From Dryocosmus kuriphilus (Eukaryota > Arthropoda > Insecta > Hymenoptera > Cynipidae): 64,000 bases of DNA. Below are positions 11,670 to 23,739 of the stretch, one piece after another (position 1 is the first letter of the stretch; each line of letters opens with the position of its first letter). Both the position numbers and the translations under genes were made by a program. Below the pieces are notes generated by a model. That model saw nothing but the letters and a program-made list of their open reading frames with translations, was not told the DNA's origin and ran no database searches. The stretch is taken from the NCBI GenBank assembly GCA_038277395.1, contig CM076193.1:96921583-96985582 (forward strand). The letters are read 5' to 3'.

Positions 11670-14600
11670 GAATGTGCAATACTTTTTTAAGCTAACGAAA
11701 ATATCCACGTGTAACCTCAAGGACAGTTTAGCTTGTACTTTAAAAGGGTACAGTAAACATTAGATATTCATTTCAAAACAAATGTTGCGAATATGCATCT
11801 GAAAGGAGCGGCATCACTCAGATGCGACTGTACATCGGACCAAATGCATAAGGCTTTCCTACGATCTAGGAAATCCTAAAAATGAGCATTATCCAGTATT
11901 TACTGGTATCCAGTATGTACTATCCTCCCCTAAATCTTTGTAAATTTGGGAAACATACCAAAAAATTGTCAGTTGATTGATTAATTTAGACGTTCTTCTT
12001 TGGAAGCTGAATGACGCAGTAGAGCCCCCTGTACTGCACCACCGGTTTTTTACCAACGGTTCTGGTTTTAACCATCATAAATTTTTTCCAAAAATCAAAA
12101 ATTCAAATTTCCCGCCAAACTGCAAGATACGAAAAAAGGATAATAAACAAAGTTGTTCGCCTCAAAAACATTTACGAATTTGCTTTCTATCATTTTTTTG
12201 TAAAGACGCATAGTTTTTTAGTTATTCGTAGAAAATATTATTAAATATTTAAAAAATACACTTTTCAGAAAAACTGTGCGAGATACGGAAAAAAATGTTA
12301 GGAAGCGGAGTTGTTTATTTCAAAAAGATCTACAAAATTTCTTTATACTTTTTTTGTAACAAATAGTTTTTTTGTTTTAATCGTGAAAAATGTTTTTAAA
12401 AATCATGAATTCAATTTTCCGTTGAAACTATGCGAGATGCGAAAAAAAAATGTCTATGAGAAAAATTATTATTCATCTGAAAAAGTTTTACATGTTTTCT
12501 TCAGGACATTTTTTGATAGGACTCACAGTTCTTGTTTTACTCGTGAAAAATGTTACTAAAAATAAAAGAATTTTATTTTCTCCCAAACTTCAAAAAGAAA
12601 TGTCACGCACAAATTTAGGGGTACAAACACCGAGCGCTGCGCTTTTTTTTGCGTAAATCAGAAGAAATTCGCACGAGTTTTGTTATGTTTTTGTATCATA
12701 ACAGAAAGGTTTCACACACGATTAAAAGTAATTAGTTTGGCATCAATCAGAAGAATTTCATTCACGTTGCAGAATATTTCCAAATTTCGATAAAAGGCGT
12801 AAGAAATCAGAAGTTGTTATTGGATTTCTGCATCAGTCGGAATGTCAAAAATCCAATTTTTCTTTAAATATTAAAAACAGGAGAATAAATCGTAAGTAGT
12901 CCGAAGCTACTGAATTTGCGCATCGAACAGAAAGATGTCACTAAAAAACTTCGACTTTTAAAAATATCCAAACAGAAAGGTATTCGGACGTAATCAGAAA
13001 TTATTGAACTTGTGCATCGAACGAAAGGTTGCAACAATCCAAATTTTTGTATTATCAGAATTTTCTAACGTCAGCTTGAGACGAGACTAGGTTTTACACC
13101 CGGCAGAAGCGTCGCCTGAAACGAAAGGTTAGGTTAATTTATAACAGAAGATAGAACGGAAGTGTCGTTAAGGCAAAACGTTATCTGGCACGGAAGGTTA
13201 TTGCATTGGACGGAACTATGCCACTGAAGGTCCACTTTTTAAAAATGTCAAAACAGGAAATTGTTTACTAACATGGACATTTTACGTGAACATCATCACT
13301 TTAAGAACCCAGGCGACTTGCACTCTACCACTTCACATGCAAGCTGCTATTCATTTTGGAACTCCAGCGACAATAGCGCCGCCACACGTTCACTTTAGGA
13401 AAAACGATAATTCCGAACCTGAAGTCTCTATCCGCCATGTTTGTTGATTCAGATAATGGATGGTTCAATCACATTTTCACTTTAACTGATCACTGCCTTC
13501 TCGGTTAATTTTTCCGAATAAACTGTAAACGCTAGCTTTGTCCGCCCAAAGCACTAAAAGACAGAAAAGCTTTAGAGGCGTAAACAGTAACAATCGAACG
13601 GAAAGGTGCCCGTGAAACCACGCGACGCTTCTTGGCTAAATGTTCATATTAAGGCTTATTATTTATTCCTATTGATAAAAAAACACACTGGGGCGACACT
13701 GGATGCATAGGCAGCATTCCGCTTCTGATTTGTAAGGATTTGAAGGATTTTAAAGCGGATTGATAATAATCAGTATAGACTTTATCAATGACTCGGTCTG
13801 TACATGGCGGTAGCTGAAGTCAGACTTAGCTCTTGCTCCTCTCATAGCGCCATCTGATAATGGGAACTTAAGCATATAATTTAAATTATCTCACATGAGC
13901 ATGAGCAATTAGGTAGAAAATAAATCATTGTCATACTTCTATTTTTGATGTTGCGTATGTTGGGTGCGTATTCATTTTATTTTTCTTTATAAAAGGTATT
14001 TCTGTTTTCAAGCAGACAAAGAGGCTAAGGAGTCCAGATTTCGGCAGTTCGGGACCAGAAAACAAACTCTTTGCCGTGGAAAGTGTATCAAGCCTCTCTC
14101 CGTAAGTGTAGACTTCTTTTATTAAATGTTTTATCTTTTAGTAAATTTAAGTAAATTAATGTTTAGTTTGTGACTCATATATTTCATTTGACAAGGTTAA
14201 CTATCACACGTGTGACTGATTTGCATATCACATACCACCAGTGAGAAATAGAGAGTAATAATGCTGTACAAATATCAGCTATTAAGAAAGTGTCAATCCT
14301 AGCGGAAAATTAATCGAGCGATATCCATTCTCGTGTTTATATCTATCAGATTTTGATTTTTATATCCACGGCGCCCCGTCGGCAAGTAGGACCAATTTTG
14401 TGTTTGCACGAATGTGCGTAGTGTGGTCCTAAGTAGATATATTGCGCTAGTGGAGGCAACTTAGGTAAAAAAGTGCGTTATTTGAGAAGTCTCTCAAACC
14501 GCTTCGATTTGAATGATTTTTTGAAATGTTCCAAATTTAAAATACTGAAATCTCGGTCTTTCAAAAGTTTCCCGTCGAAATAGGAAATTGAAAAAAAAAT

Positions 14601-14945
14601 CCGAAAAACTGAAATTTTTGAGGAAAAAAATGATTAAACTTGATAAACCGGTTCGATTTGAATATTTTTTTTTTAATGTTTCAAAATGAAAATACTGAAT
14701 CCTCGTTCTTCTAAAATTTTCGGTCGAAATTATAAATTGGAAAAAATATCTGCAAAACTTAAATCTATGGGAAAAAATGTATTAAACGTGAAATTTTTTC
14801 TTATAAGCTAAAATAATAAGTACTCTCAGCAGAAATTTAAGATGGGTTAAGTGTAATATTATTGACTATTGCATAAAATTCTAAATGTAACATTTAAGAA
14901 GAAAAAAAGTATATTAAAAAGTTTATCAAGTACCTATGATGCATG
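11670..14945. repeat. Right arm of the 3.3-kb inverted repeat
   Basis: Reverse complement of 1-3,262. The inner end (gaatgtgcaatac) matches the last bases before the gap; the outer end is the complement of base 1. It contains the mirrored degenerate tandem repeats and the mirrored exon-like segment. Few differences separate the arms, so the duplication is recent, homogenised by conversion, or an artefact. Confidence 0.9.
14013..14101 (+). other. Candidate short internal exon (arm 2 copy)
   Basis: Pyrimidine tract plus AG (tctgttttcaag) lies directly upstream and CC|GTAAGTGT directly downstream. Two frames are open through the 89 bases. Compared with its AT-rich surroundings the segment is GC-balanced. 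It mirrors 840-928. No flanking exons were recognised, so its function is unknown. Confidence 0.3.
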
Positions 14946-15410
14946 TCCTGAGTTACCCCAGAGGTTGAAGGCCCTGGGTTATTCCCTGTGGTTGATGATC
15001 CTGCGTGTTCCATATTTTATAGATATATAAAACATGTTTATAATTTATCATTTTAAAATAGTTTCATAATTTTTGTTATTATTCTTTTTTTTTTCTAGTA
15101 GTGGTATATTTACCTGACAGTTTCATACTTTATGAATATCTAAAAGAATATATAGAATCTGTGAAGATTGAATAGTTTACCTATTATTATTATTATTATT
15201 TTATTATTGAAACAGTATATGTACCTTGTATTGTAATAAATTAAGTTGTTTATGGATATCGCAGGAACTTGCAGATCTCACCATTTCTCTCAGCCTGTAT
15301 CCCCTGACGGTTCCATATTTTATGAATATCTAGAACTGACCGTGAGGAATCAAAATTCTGGGACATAAATTATTCTGTAGTACGCCGCACAAGAAGGGAT
15401 AAACGAAAAT
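14946..15410. repeat. Non-coding, with a short recurring phrase
   Basis: Sequence just outside the right arm. The phrase 'gttccatattttat..atatcta' recurs at about 15,010, 15,118 and 15,308, preceded by 'cctga' or 'cctgac', suggesting a decayed repeat with a unit of 110-190 bases. A short (ATT)n tract lies near 15,186. No gene seen. Confidence 0.4.
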
Positions 15411-17650
15411 TTTTAACACAAACAACTTATCACTCGACTCGTTTCATTTATAAATTTTTTTTTTCTTTTTTCTAAACTAGACTGCCCCTCAAAACCTTTT
15501 CCTTTCCCCCGCCCTTTTTCCCCAAATTCTTTTTTCCTCGACCTCTTCTTTTTTGCCTTTTCAAATTTTTTGGGCCCCCCTACGTTTAACTTTCTTTCTT
15601 TCACCTTTTCCTTTCTTTCCTCCCCCAAATTCAAAAAAAAAACTTTTCCTTTTTCCCTCTCTTTCCCTTTTCCCCCCTTTTTCCTTACCGTTCCAAAAAA
15701 ACCCTTTCCTGTTCTTTCCCTCCCCCCTTTGCCCTTTTAAACCCTCCCTTTTCTTTTCCCCTTCTTCTTCTCCCTTTCTTTTTCCTTTCACCTTTTTTCC
15801 TTTCCCCCTCTCCAAACCAAACTCATTGCCCTTTTTTTCCCCCCCTTCCCGCTTTTTTCCCAAAACCCTTTTTCCCCTCTCCCCATTTTTATTTCTCAAA
15901 TTTTTTTTTTTCCCTCCCTTCTTTTTCACTTTATTCTTCCTCCCCTTTCCCTTCCCTTAACTCATTCCTTTTTTCCCGTTTATTCCAACCCTTTCTTCCC
16001 CAAAATTTCCCATTTCCTCGTTTTTTTACCTTTTCTTTCGTTTTGCTTTCACTTGCATCTTTTATAACTTTTTTTCCTTTCTTTTTCCCCCTTTTCCCCC
16101 TTTTTTTTCTCCCCTCTCATTTTTTCTCTATTTCCCTTGTTCCTCTTTCCCCTTCCCCTTTCCCATTTTCTTTTAAACTTTGACTTCCCGTTCCTCAAAT
16201 TCTTTTCCCCCCTTCTTTTCCTTTTACCTTTTTCCCCTTTCTTTTTCTCTGTCTTCCATCCCTATTTTGCCCCAAATTTTTTTTTTTCCCTTACATTTTT
16301 TTCCCTTTTTCTTTTTTTTTTTCCCCCCTGTTTTCCCTTCCCCGTTCCTTTTCTTCCCTGCCCCTTCTTATCCCCTTTTCAATTCGGGTTTTTTCCTTGG
16401 TCTCTTTTCCCTTTTTTAGCCTTTTTCTCTACTTACCCCAAAAACCTTTCTTGTCAAAAATTCCTTTCCCCCTCCCCCCCCATATTTGCCGGGCCGTAAA
16501 ATTTAATATTCAACCTGGGTCCATCCTTTTTCCCTTTTTCGGGCAATATTTGTCTCTGGGTTTTTCCCTTTTCTTGTAACCTTTACTTACTTTCTCTCCT
16601 ACCTTTTTCCCCCTTTTCCCTTCCCTCCTCCCACCTTCCTCACCCCCCCCTTTTTTTCCCCAAAATTTTCCAAAAAATGTTTAAAAAAAACAACCTTTAC
16701 CTTTTTTTCCCCCGTTCCTCAATTCCCTACCTCTCTTGGCCCCAAAAAATTTAAATACAAACAATTTAAATTAAAATTCAAAAATACTTGTGACCCTTTT
16801 TTATTTTTTCCCCCCAACCCTTGGACCCCCCCATCTTCCCCAATACCCAAGAAATCTAAAAACCTTTTTTTTACCCCCCCCCATTATTACCCTTTAAAAC
16901 CAAAAGAACGCTTTAAAATTTAAAAAAATTTATCCCCAGGCGGAAACGGAAACCATTTAAAATAAAAAGGGGGTTTAAAAATTCAAAAATTTAAAATTGT
17001 TTAAACAAAGGGATAGGTTTAAAGGAATTTTGGGGATCTAGATTTTTTTCCCAAAAAAAAAAAGGGGAAAAAATAAAAATTTTTATAAAATTTAGAGCTG
17101 CGCCAGAAAAGAACCATTAAAAATTTGGGAACCCCAAAAAAAAAAAATTTTAAATGGGGAAAAATTTTTTTCTCTAGGGAAAAACCCTTTAGCAAGCGGG
17201 AAAAAAGAAAGAAAAAAAATTAAAAATTCCCCAAAAATTAATTTTTTCACATCAAAACAAGGTTTTTTAAAAAAGGGGATTGGAATTTTATTTAATTAAT
17301 TTTTTAAAAAAAAATAAAATGAAAGTTTTAAATTTTTTTATGACTTTGCGAAAAACTTTGGGGAAAAAAATTCTGGTTCAGGGGCACCCGCATTCTTCTT
17401 AAAATTTAAAGGGAAAAAAATCTTTCCTAGGCAAAAAACAAAAATTTTTCTTACGGGTTTTTTTGGGAAGGTAAAAAATTTAAAAAAAATTTCGGGAAAA
17501 AATTTTTGGGATCCCAAACTGGGCGGAAAAAAAAAAGGTTTAAATTAAATTTAACTTTACGAAAAGGTTTTGGGGTAAAATTTATCCCCGTTTTAATTTC
17601 TTTTTTGTTTTTTAATGGTTTTCGAAAGTCTTTTCAATACCCAAACCCCC
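15411..17650. other. Homopolymer-rich tract, probably low-quality consensus
   Basis: From about 15,460 to 16,660 the plus strand is almost purely pyrimidine, in runs of 3-9 C or T; from about 16,700 it becomes A/T with runs of G, C and A of the same kind. Open frames here (F/P/L-rich on plus, K/G/E-rich on minus) are composition artefacts. The pattern of stretched homopolymers resembles uncorrected long-read gap filling. A real polypyrimidine satellite is the alternative. Confidence 0.6.
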
Positions 17651-17699
17651 TTCTTTCGTGCTCTTTTACCGTTTTAAAAACGCCTACTCTTTTGAAATT

Positions 17700-19655
17700 C
17701 CTTTCGTTTTTCTCCCATCTGTTTCTCGGTCTGCCTAGAGGTCTCTTACTAATCGGTCTCCCTCTCAAAACTTGCGCCACTGTTCTTTCGTTGCCCATTC
17801 TTGCAGCATGTCCGCGCCCAGCTTAATTTCCGCGCTTTCATTACTCTATTAATATTTACTGACCCGTAGAGTGCATGCAGCTCATCATTATGCAGTTTTC
17901 TCCATTCACCAGTCTCTTCGTCCCTTTTGGGACCATAGATTTTTCGAAAGTACTTTATTTTCAATACTCTAAACCTGTTTCTCTCTCCTTTCGTCAGCGC
18001 TCACGTTTCACACCCGTACATGACGACCGGCATTATTATCGTTTTGTAAATTCTTACGTTGATGTTTCTAGATAGCGATCGCGATTTTAGTAATATATTT
18101 GCTGCATAGTAGCACCGATTGCCAGCATGCAGCCGCCTGTTGATTTCGCTTTAATGTTATTGTCGCTAGTTATAGTAGTCCCGAGGTATTTAAACTCATT
18201 AACTCTTTCAAGTTTCATATTTCCGGCCATTAGATCCCCCTTTTATTGCTTTGTTCTGATCTGTCGACGATCAAATATTTTGTCTTCGATTCGCTGACTT
18301 CTAAACCTATTTCCTTGGCTTTTGTGATCAAGATTTCCGCATTTTTAGCTACCGTTTCTCTATCATCCCCGAGTAAGTCGAGATCATCTGCATATCCCAG
18401 AATTTTGTATTATCCATTGAGGGTAGTACGGATGGATTCGTTTGTACTTCTCTGACCACGTATTCTAAAACTAAGTTGAAAAGGATGCACGAAAGCGCAT
18501 CGCCCTGTTTCAGGCCATGGCGGATCAAAAACTCTTCAGATAAACTTTCCGTTTACGCGTATCCTTCCCTACTGCCGCTTAAGCAAACTTCGATAAGTCT
18601 AACCAATTTCCTTGGTACACCCAAGAACTCAGAATCCAGTATTTTGTGCGCGTATAATAGAGTCGTAAGCTTTTTGAAGTCGATAAATAGCTGATGTATT
18701 GCTTCATAAAATTCCCATTTCTTTTCTAACAGTTGTCTAATTGTTAAACATTTGATCGCTTGCAGACCGGTTTCGGCGGAATCCACACTGGTAATCCCAT
18801 GATTTCCTCAGCAAAAGGCGTTAGTCTACTTAAGATTAAATTGGTCAGGATCTTATAGCACGAAGGCACAAGTGAAATTCCCCGATAATTGTTACAGTTC
18901 GTTTTATCGCCTTTTTAAAAATGGGTATAATGATAGAGGTATTCCATTCCTCCGGTATGCGTTCTGTTTTCCAGATTGCGCGTATTAATTTACAAATTTG
19001 GCTTGTGAGGCGAGGGCCCCCATTTTTTATCAGTTCTAACGGTAGGTCGTCAATGCCCGCGCTTTGTTATTTTTCAACTCTTTATGGCCATTTCTATTTC
19101 TTTATCAGTAGGCTCATCATTATGTAGATCAGCAGTGTGATTTCATCGAGGTTAACTTCAACGGGGGCTTCGCGTACGTTCAATAGATTATCAAAATAGT
19201 TTTTCCATAAAATTTAGTCTTTCTGTTGCATTAGCTACTAGATTGCCAATTCGTCCTCATTACTTCCGTTTACTTTGGAAGCCTTTTCTTATAAAATTGA
19301 TTCCCTGTACATCTCACGCGGTTATTTTGCTTTTATGCGTGTCTATTGCTAGTATTTTATTCTTCTCCCACTCCCTTTTCTTGGATTTGTAAAACCTATT
19401 TGTACTTTACTAATCTCGAGATACTTCTTATGTGTTTGATCGCACTTATTTTGTAAACTAATTTCTTTGGCCTTTGTTCGCTTTTCAAACCATAGTTTGC
19501 ACTCTTCGTCGAACCACGGTTTGCTTTTGGTTACTTTCTTTAAACCTATAGTACTTTTCGCGGCTGTCTTTATCGCTTCTTTCATATTGCCCACAGGGTT
19601 TCCGGATCCTCCTCACAATTATCGCTATCGGTCTCCCTGTTTTTGAAGAGTGTCG
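17700..19655 (-). mobile_element. LINE (non-LTR) fragment, copy 1
   Basis: A minus-strand relative of the LINE at 33,680-38,035. It starts in the linker after the endonuclease, where the 'DDSNNCEED' and 'SKPWFDEE' codons of copy 2 have counterparts at 19,655-19,490, and runs through RT to the C-terminal 'YGPKRDEETGEWRKLHNDELHALYG' region near 17,870. The RT centre lies near 18,640-18,750 ('HQLFIDFKK') and the YADD region near 18,376-18,395. Stops and frameshifts are frequent. It is 5'-truncated, as is usual for non-LTR copies. It lacks the mariner present in copy 2. The clade (RTE- or Jockey-like) was not settled. Confidence 0.85.
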
Positions 19656-19734
19656 AAAACTTTTAGAAATCTTAGCTTTCTAGATAACGCAAAAAAAATG
19701 ATTAATGTTCGAATAAAAACAACACACTAAAAAT

Positions 19735-22674
19735 TATGGGGGGTTTAAAAGTCAATGTCATTTTAGCCGCAAAGCTCAGCGCATTAGAAGATGGTAGGGA
19801 AATAGAGGAATTAAGTTTTTTTATACTAAAATGAGGCTATTCTCGAATTTACAGATATTGAGGATTGGTTCGAAAGGAGTGTGAGAGAGAAACTTTTATT
19901 AAAGTTGAAGAGTTTCAGCAGAAAAAATCTAATTGGAAGTTAAAAGAATTATTAACTTAAACGTAAATTTTAATAAATATACACCTCTTTCAGCAGGTTT
20001 CTCAACTTATTTACAATTACCAAAATTTATAAAAGATACAAGAGCAGTTGTAAATATTCAAAATAATGATCAATTTTGTTTCCTATGGTCAATATAGCTA
20101 CTCTGTATCCAGCTAAATTTAATGGAGATCGTACTAGTTCTTATCCACATTTCAGCAGTAAAGATTTAAAGTATGATGAAATCAAATTTCCAATTACTTT
20201 ACACGACATTGAAAAATTTGAAAAATTAAATAATTTGAGTATAAATGTTTATGGTGTAGAGTCCTATTAAAATTGTAAGAAGGAAGAAATTGTTCCACTA
20301 TATTTAAGTCAATTTAAATTGACAAGCCAACAATTCACCTTTTTATGATTGAAAATACAGAAATTGATTTAGATGACGAAGATTTATATTGATGATAATT
20401 ATTATTGATCTTACGATTAATCAGTTCACAAGTTTCAAAATCTCGTCGTCGAACCTGGTTCTGTGACAGATTTTTATGCCATTTTAAATTTGAAAAGTCT
20501 TTTAATAATCATAAACTGGACTGCGAGAATATGAATAAATTTAGAGCAGTAATGTCAACTGAAAAAAGTAGAATATTAAAACTTAAAAATGATAGATTTA
20601 AATAAAAAGTTCCATTTTGTATTTACGCTGATATTGAGTATTTCTTTTTAAAAAATTCAAATATACAATCACCCAATTACCAAAAAACATGTACCAAACA
20701 AGTGTTGGATTTTATTTACAATGTAATTATGATGACTCACTGTCTGAGCTTACAGTTCATCGAGGGAAAGATTGTATTAAAATGGTTTATGACAGAATTA
20801 AAACGAGTGTCTGATGAAGTACATTCTCGTATAAAAATATTATTCTCATGGACCGTTTAACATTGCAACAAGAGCGAGAATTCCAAACGGCAAAAAATTG
20901 TCGCATTTGTGAAAAACCTTTTTCAAATGATGGTGAAATTAAGCAATCATTTCACTGGTAAATATCGCGTGCTAGTGTTTCTCCGTTTTAATATTAACTA
21001 CAAAGACTCACATTCGATTTCTGTAGTTTTGCATAATATGTCTGGATATTGGTGCTCATTTAATTATAAAAGACTTAGCTACAAGTTTTGAAGTGGCATT
21101 CAATTGTTGCCTATAAACAAAGAAAAACATATGTCTTTTACAAAAAATGTTGGAAGGCACAAATGTAAAGCTTCGATTTATTGACTCTTTCAGATTTATG
21201 CCTAGTAGTCTTGAAAAGTTGGCACCATACTTAAATAATGATGAGAAAAAGATTACAAGAGAACATTGTAAAAATACCGATGAATTTCATTTAGTGACAA
21301 GAAAAGGAGTTTCACCTTATCCCCTTATGAGTATATTAACATGTTGGCAAAAATTGCATGAAGAACAATTACCGCCAGAAGAAGCTTTTTATTCCAAATT
21401 TGAATGATTCTGATATTTCAGAACAAGATTATCAGCATGCCGGGAAAGTATGGGGATAAAAAAATTTAATTTGAAAAATTTGTGTGAATGCTCTGACTTA
21501 TATTTTAATACAGATGTTTTACTTTTGGCTGATATTTATCAAAATTTTTATAAAAACTTTGCTTTTCGACATACAGCTTAGATCCATTACACTATTACAC
21601 AGCACCGGGACTCGCTCTTGATGCAATGTTGAAATATAGCGTCATTGAGCTTGAATTGTTTACTGACGTAGAAAAAGCTGTTATTTATTGAAAAAGGGAA
21701 TTCGAGGCGGCATTTCCCAATACTCAAACGGACATGCCAAAGCCAACAATAGATTCATGGGATCAGATTTTAATCCAAGTGAACCAGAATCTTATATTAT
21801 GGATTTTGATATTAACAATCAATATGGTGCAGCTATGAATGAATTTTTTGCCATATAAAGATTTTTGAGTAGTTTGAAAATTTTTGAAAATGAGCCAAAC
21901 TTTTTTAATATTCCCGATGATTCCGCAGGAAGGTTATATTCTAGAGGTGAGGCTTGTAACAAAATGAAAGGGGACGTATAGAGCGAAAAATTTAATCGCT
22001 AAATCAAATCTCCCATAGCTGCACCATACTCGGCGAAGAAATGGTTATGATTGAAATGAATAAAACAGAAATTAATTTCTATAAACGAATTTTATACAGG
22101 ATTCACGGTTCTTGATTCTATCAAAAGTACTAACTTATGATTTCCACTATAATTACATTCAGAACACGTTTGGTAATGATGCAAAGTTATTTTGTATACA
22201 GACACAGATAGTTTTAATGTATTAATTTGCAGTTGCCAATGTTTACGATTATATTAAAAGAGACAGACACAAATTTGATACTTCGGACTATTCACCAAAT
22301 AATGTTTACGGAATACGCCTTCTAAAAAAAAAAGTATTGAGTTTGATAAAGGATGAACTTAACAGGAAAATAATAACAGAATTTATTGGTTTAAGAGCAA
22401 AATTATATGCATACAAAGTTTTGGGTGAAGAGGAGGATAGAAAGAAAAGCTAAAGTTGTAAAAGGGTTCTACTTTAAGAACAATAACATTCGAGGACTAT
22501 AAGCACTCTCTCATATCTTGCTAAACCCTGATTCGAACTCAACATCTAATCCGAAGTAGAAACATGAAGTGCAATCTGTTAAACAGGACAAGATTGCACT
22601 CAGTTTGGTATGATGGTGAGCGTGTTCTCATCCCCGGTCAAACTAAGACTCTTTCATGGTGTTATAAAAAATAA
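19735..22674 (+). pseudogene. Protein-primed DNA polymerase B, copy 1 (broken)
   Basis: Replicative polymerase of the Polinton-like element. The reading passes through many frames, with stops from the start: an N-terminal region ('KVNVILAAKL', about 19,760), a 'NNDQFCFLWS' block at about 20,060, a zinc-binding-like 'CDRFLCHFKFEKS' block at about 20,460, 'FIDSFRFMPSSLEKL' at 21,177, the 'TDVLLLADIYQNF' segment at about 21,512, palm motif A ('DINNQYGAAM', about 21,808), motif C TDTDS at 22,198-22,212, the C-terminal 'TEFIGLRAKLYAYK' region at about 22,380, and a stop at 22,672-22,674. The exonuclease region is deleted or scrambled. It covers almost the full family length, so it was once a complete gene. 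Confidence 0.85.
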
Positions 22675-23270
22675 AACGTACGAACCCATTGAAGTTGGAC
22701 GATAATGTACAAATAAATGTATAGTTTTTGTATTATAATAAATAATGTAAAATATATATATTATAAAGTTGTATAGACATATTTGAGACACCTAGGTCCT
22801 TTCTGTATTTATTTGATTATTGCAAGGCGGAAAGTGAAGCGAAGAAAGCGCTGTGTGTGTATGTGATGTAAATATGTAAGTGGAAGATCGAGTGTTGAAT
22901 TCTTATGTATTGTACGAAAAATTTAAAAACTATATGTGAATAAAAAAGGATTTGTATAGATTATAAAAAAATATATGAATTGTAAAATACAATATTTTAA
23001 AATAAATGAATGCAATAAAGATTGGTAAAATTCAGATTGTTGTTTTTATTAGAAACCTTTAAATACCTATAAATCGGCATCCAGTACTAGCACTTATTCA
23101 TTATAATGGAGGAAGAAACTCTCTGAGGAAAAGAGAACTTCAATTTTTTTTGAATTTTTAAAAATTTATTTACACAAAAAATCATTGCACATTTCTATTG
23201 CACAATTAAAGTGATATTCATAACATAATGATGTGTACACTTGATATCATTAATTATAAATATCTTTTAC
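22675..23270. other. Convergent intergenic spacer
   Basis: Between the 3' ends of the polymerase (plus) and the capsid-side genes (minus). Very AT-rich with several AATAAA-like hexamers on both strands (for example near 22,735 and 22,935), as expected where two transcription units converge. No reading frame supported. Confidence 0.5.
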
Positions 23271-23279
23271 GCAAACCAT

Positions 23280-23655
23280 GTAGCGACGGACAGTTCAAAG
23301 CAAGCATATCAACACAATTTCAGTTGACATTTTTACAAACCTCAACCAACTCTTTTTTCTCGAATCATTTAACATAAATTTTTATTGCATCTTTCAAAAC
23401 GATCTGGAGTATTTACAGATATTAAAGTATATGGTAAAGTACCAGAATTCCAGGATATTCCATGATATTGTACTCTACCCAAATGTTCAATTGACTTATA
23501 ATCTAATAGGACGCAGTTCACCACTTGCAGGTTGATTGAAGAGTTTAGAAAGCTATATTCTAGAGGAAAATCGCAATCTCATATTATGCTTTTAGCAATC
23601 ATTATCATCATCGATGGCAATATAGCCAATTCTTTAATACAAAATTTGCTTACAG
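23280..23655 (-). pseudogene. Unknown gene remnant of the Polinton-like element
   Basis: Minus-strand reading from about 23,655 gives a continuous stretch beginning 'FNLPVSKFCIKELAIL', then 'YHGISWNSGTLPY' near 23,470 and a lysine/tryptophan segment 'RKKSWLRFVK' near 23,350. The pattern (KELA, HGI.W..G..PY, K..WL) matches my recollection of a small conserved protein found with insect polymerase B elements, function unknown. Stops and at least one frameshift break it. It is the last member of the minus-strand block. Weakly supported. Confidence 0.35.
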
Positions 23656-23739
23656 GTAAATTGAAACCCTGCAGGTCGACCACGTACGACCATAATGAAC
23701 TCAACTAAACTATTTCAACCTAGTCACAGTTTTGTACCA

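Noticed and set aside
1..14945. Treating the 3.3-kb arms as terminal repeats of the DIRS-like element
   Set aside because: Arms are about ten times longer than usual DIRS ends, the boundary is hidden by a gap, and the interior also holds an unrelated foldback element.
15553..15960. 135-codon Phe/Pro/Leu-rich ORF and its K/G/E-rich opposite
   Set aside because: Pure product of a polypyrimidine, homopolymer-rich tract; no domain or codon structure.
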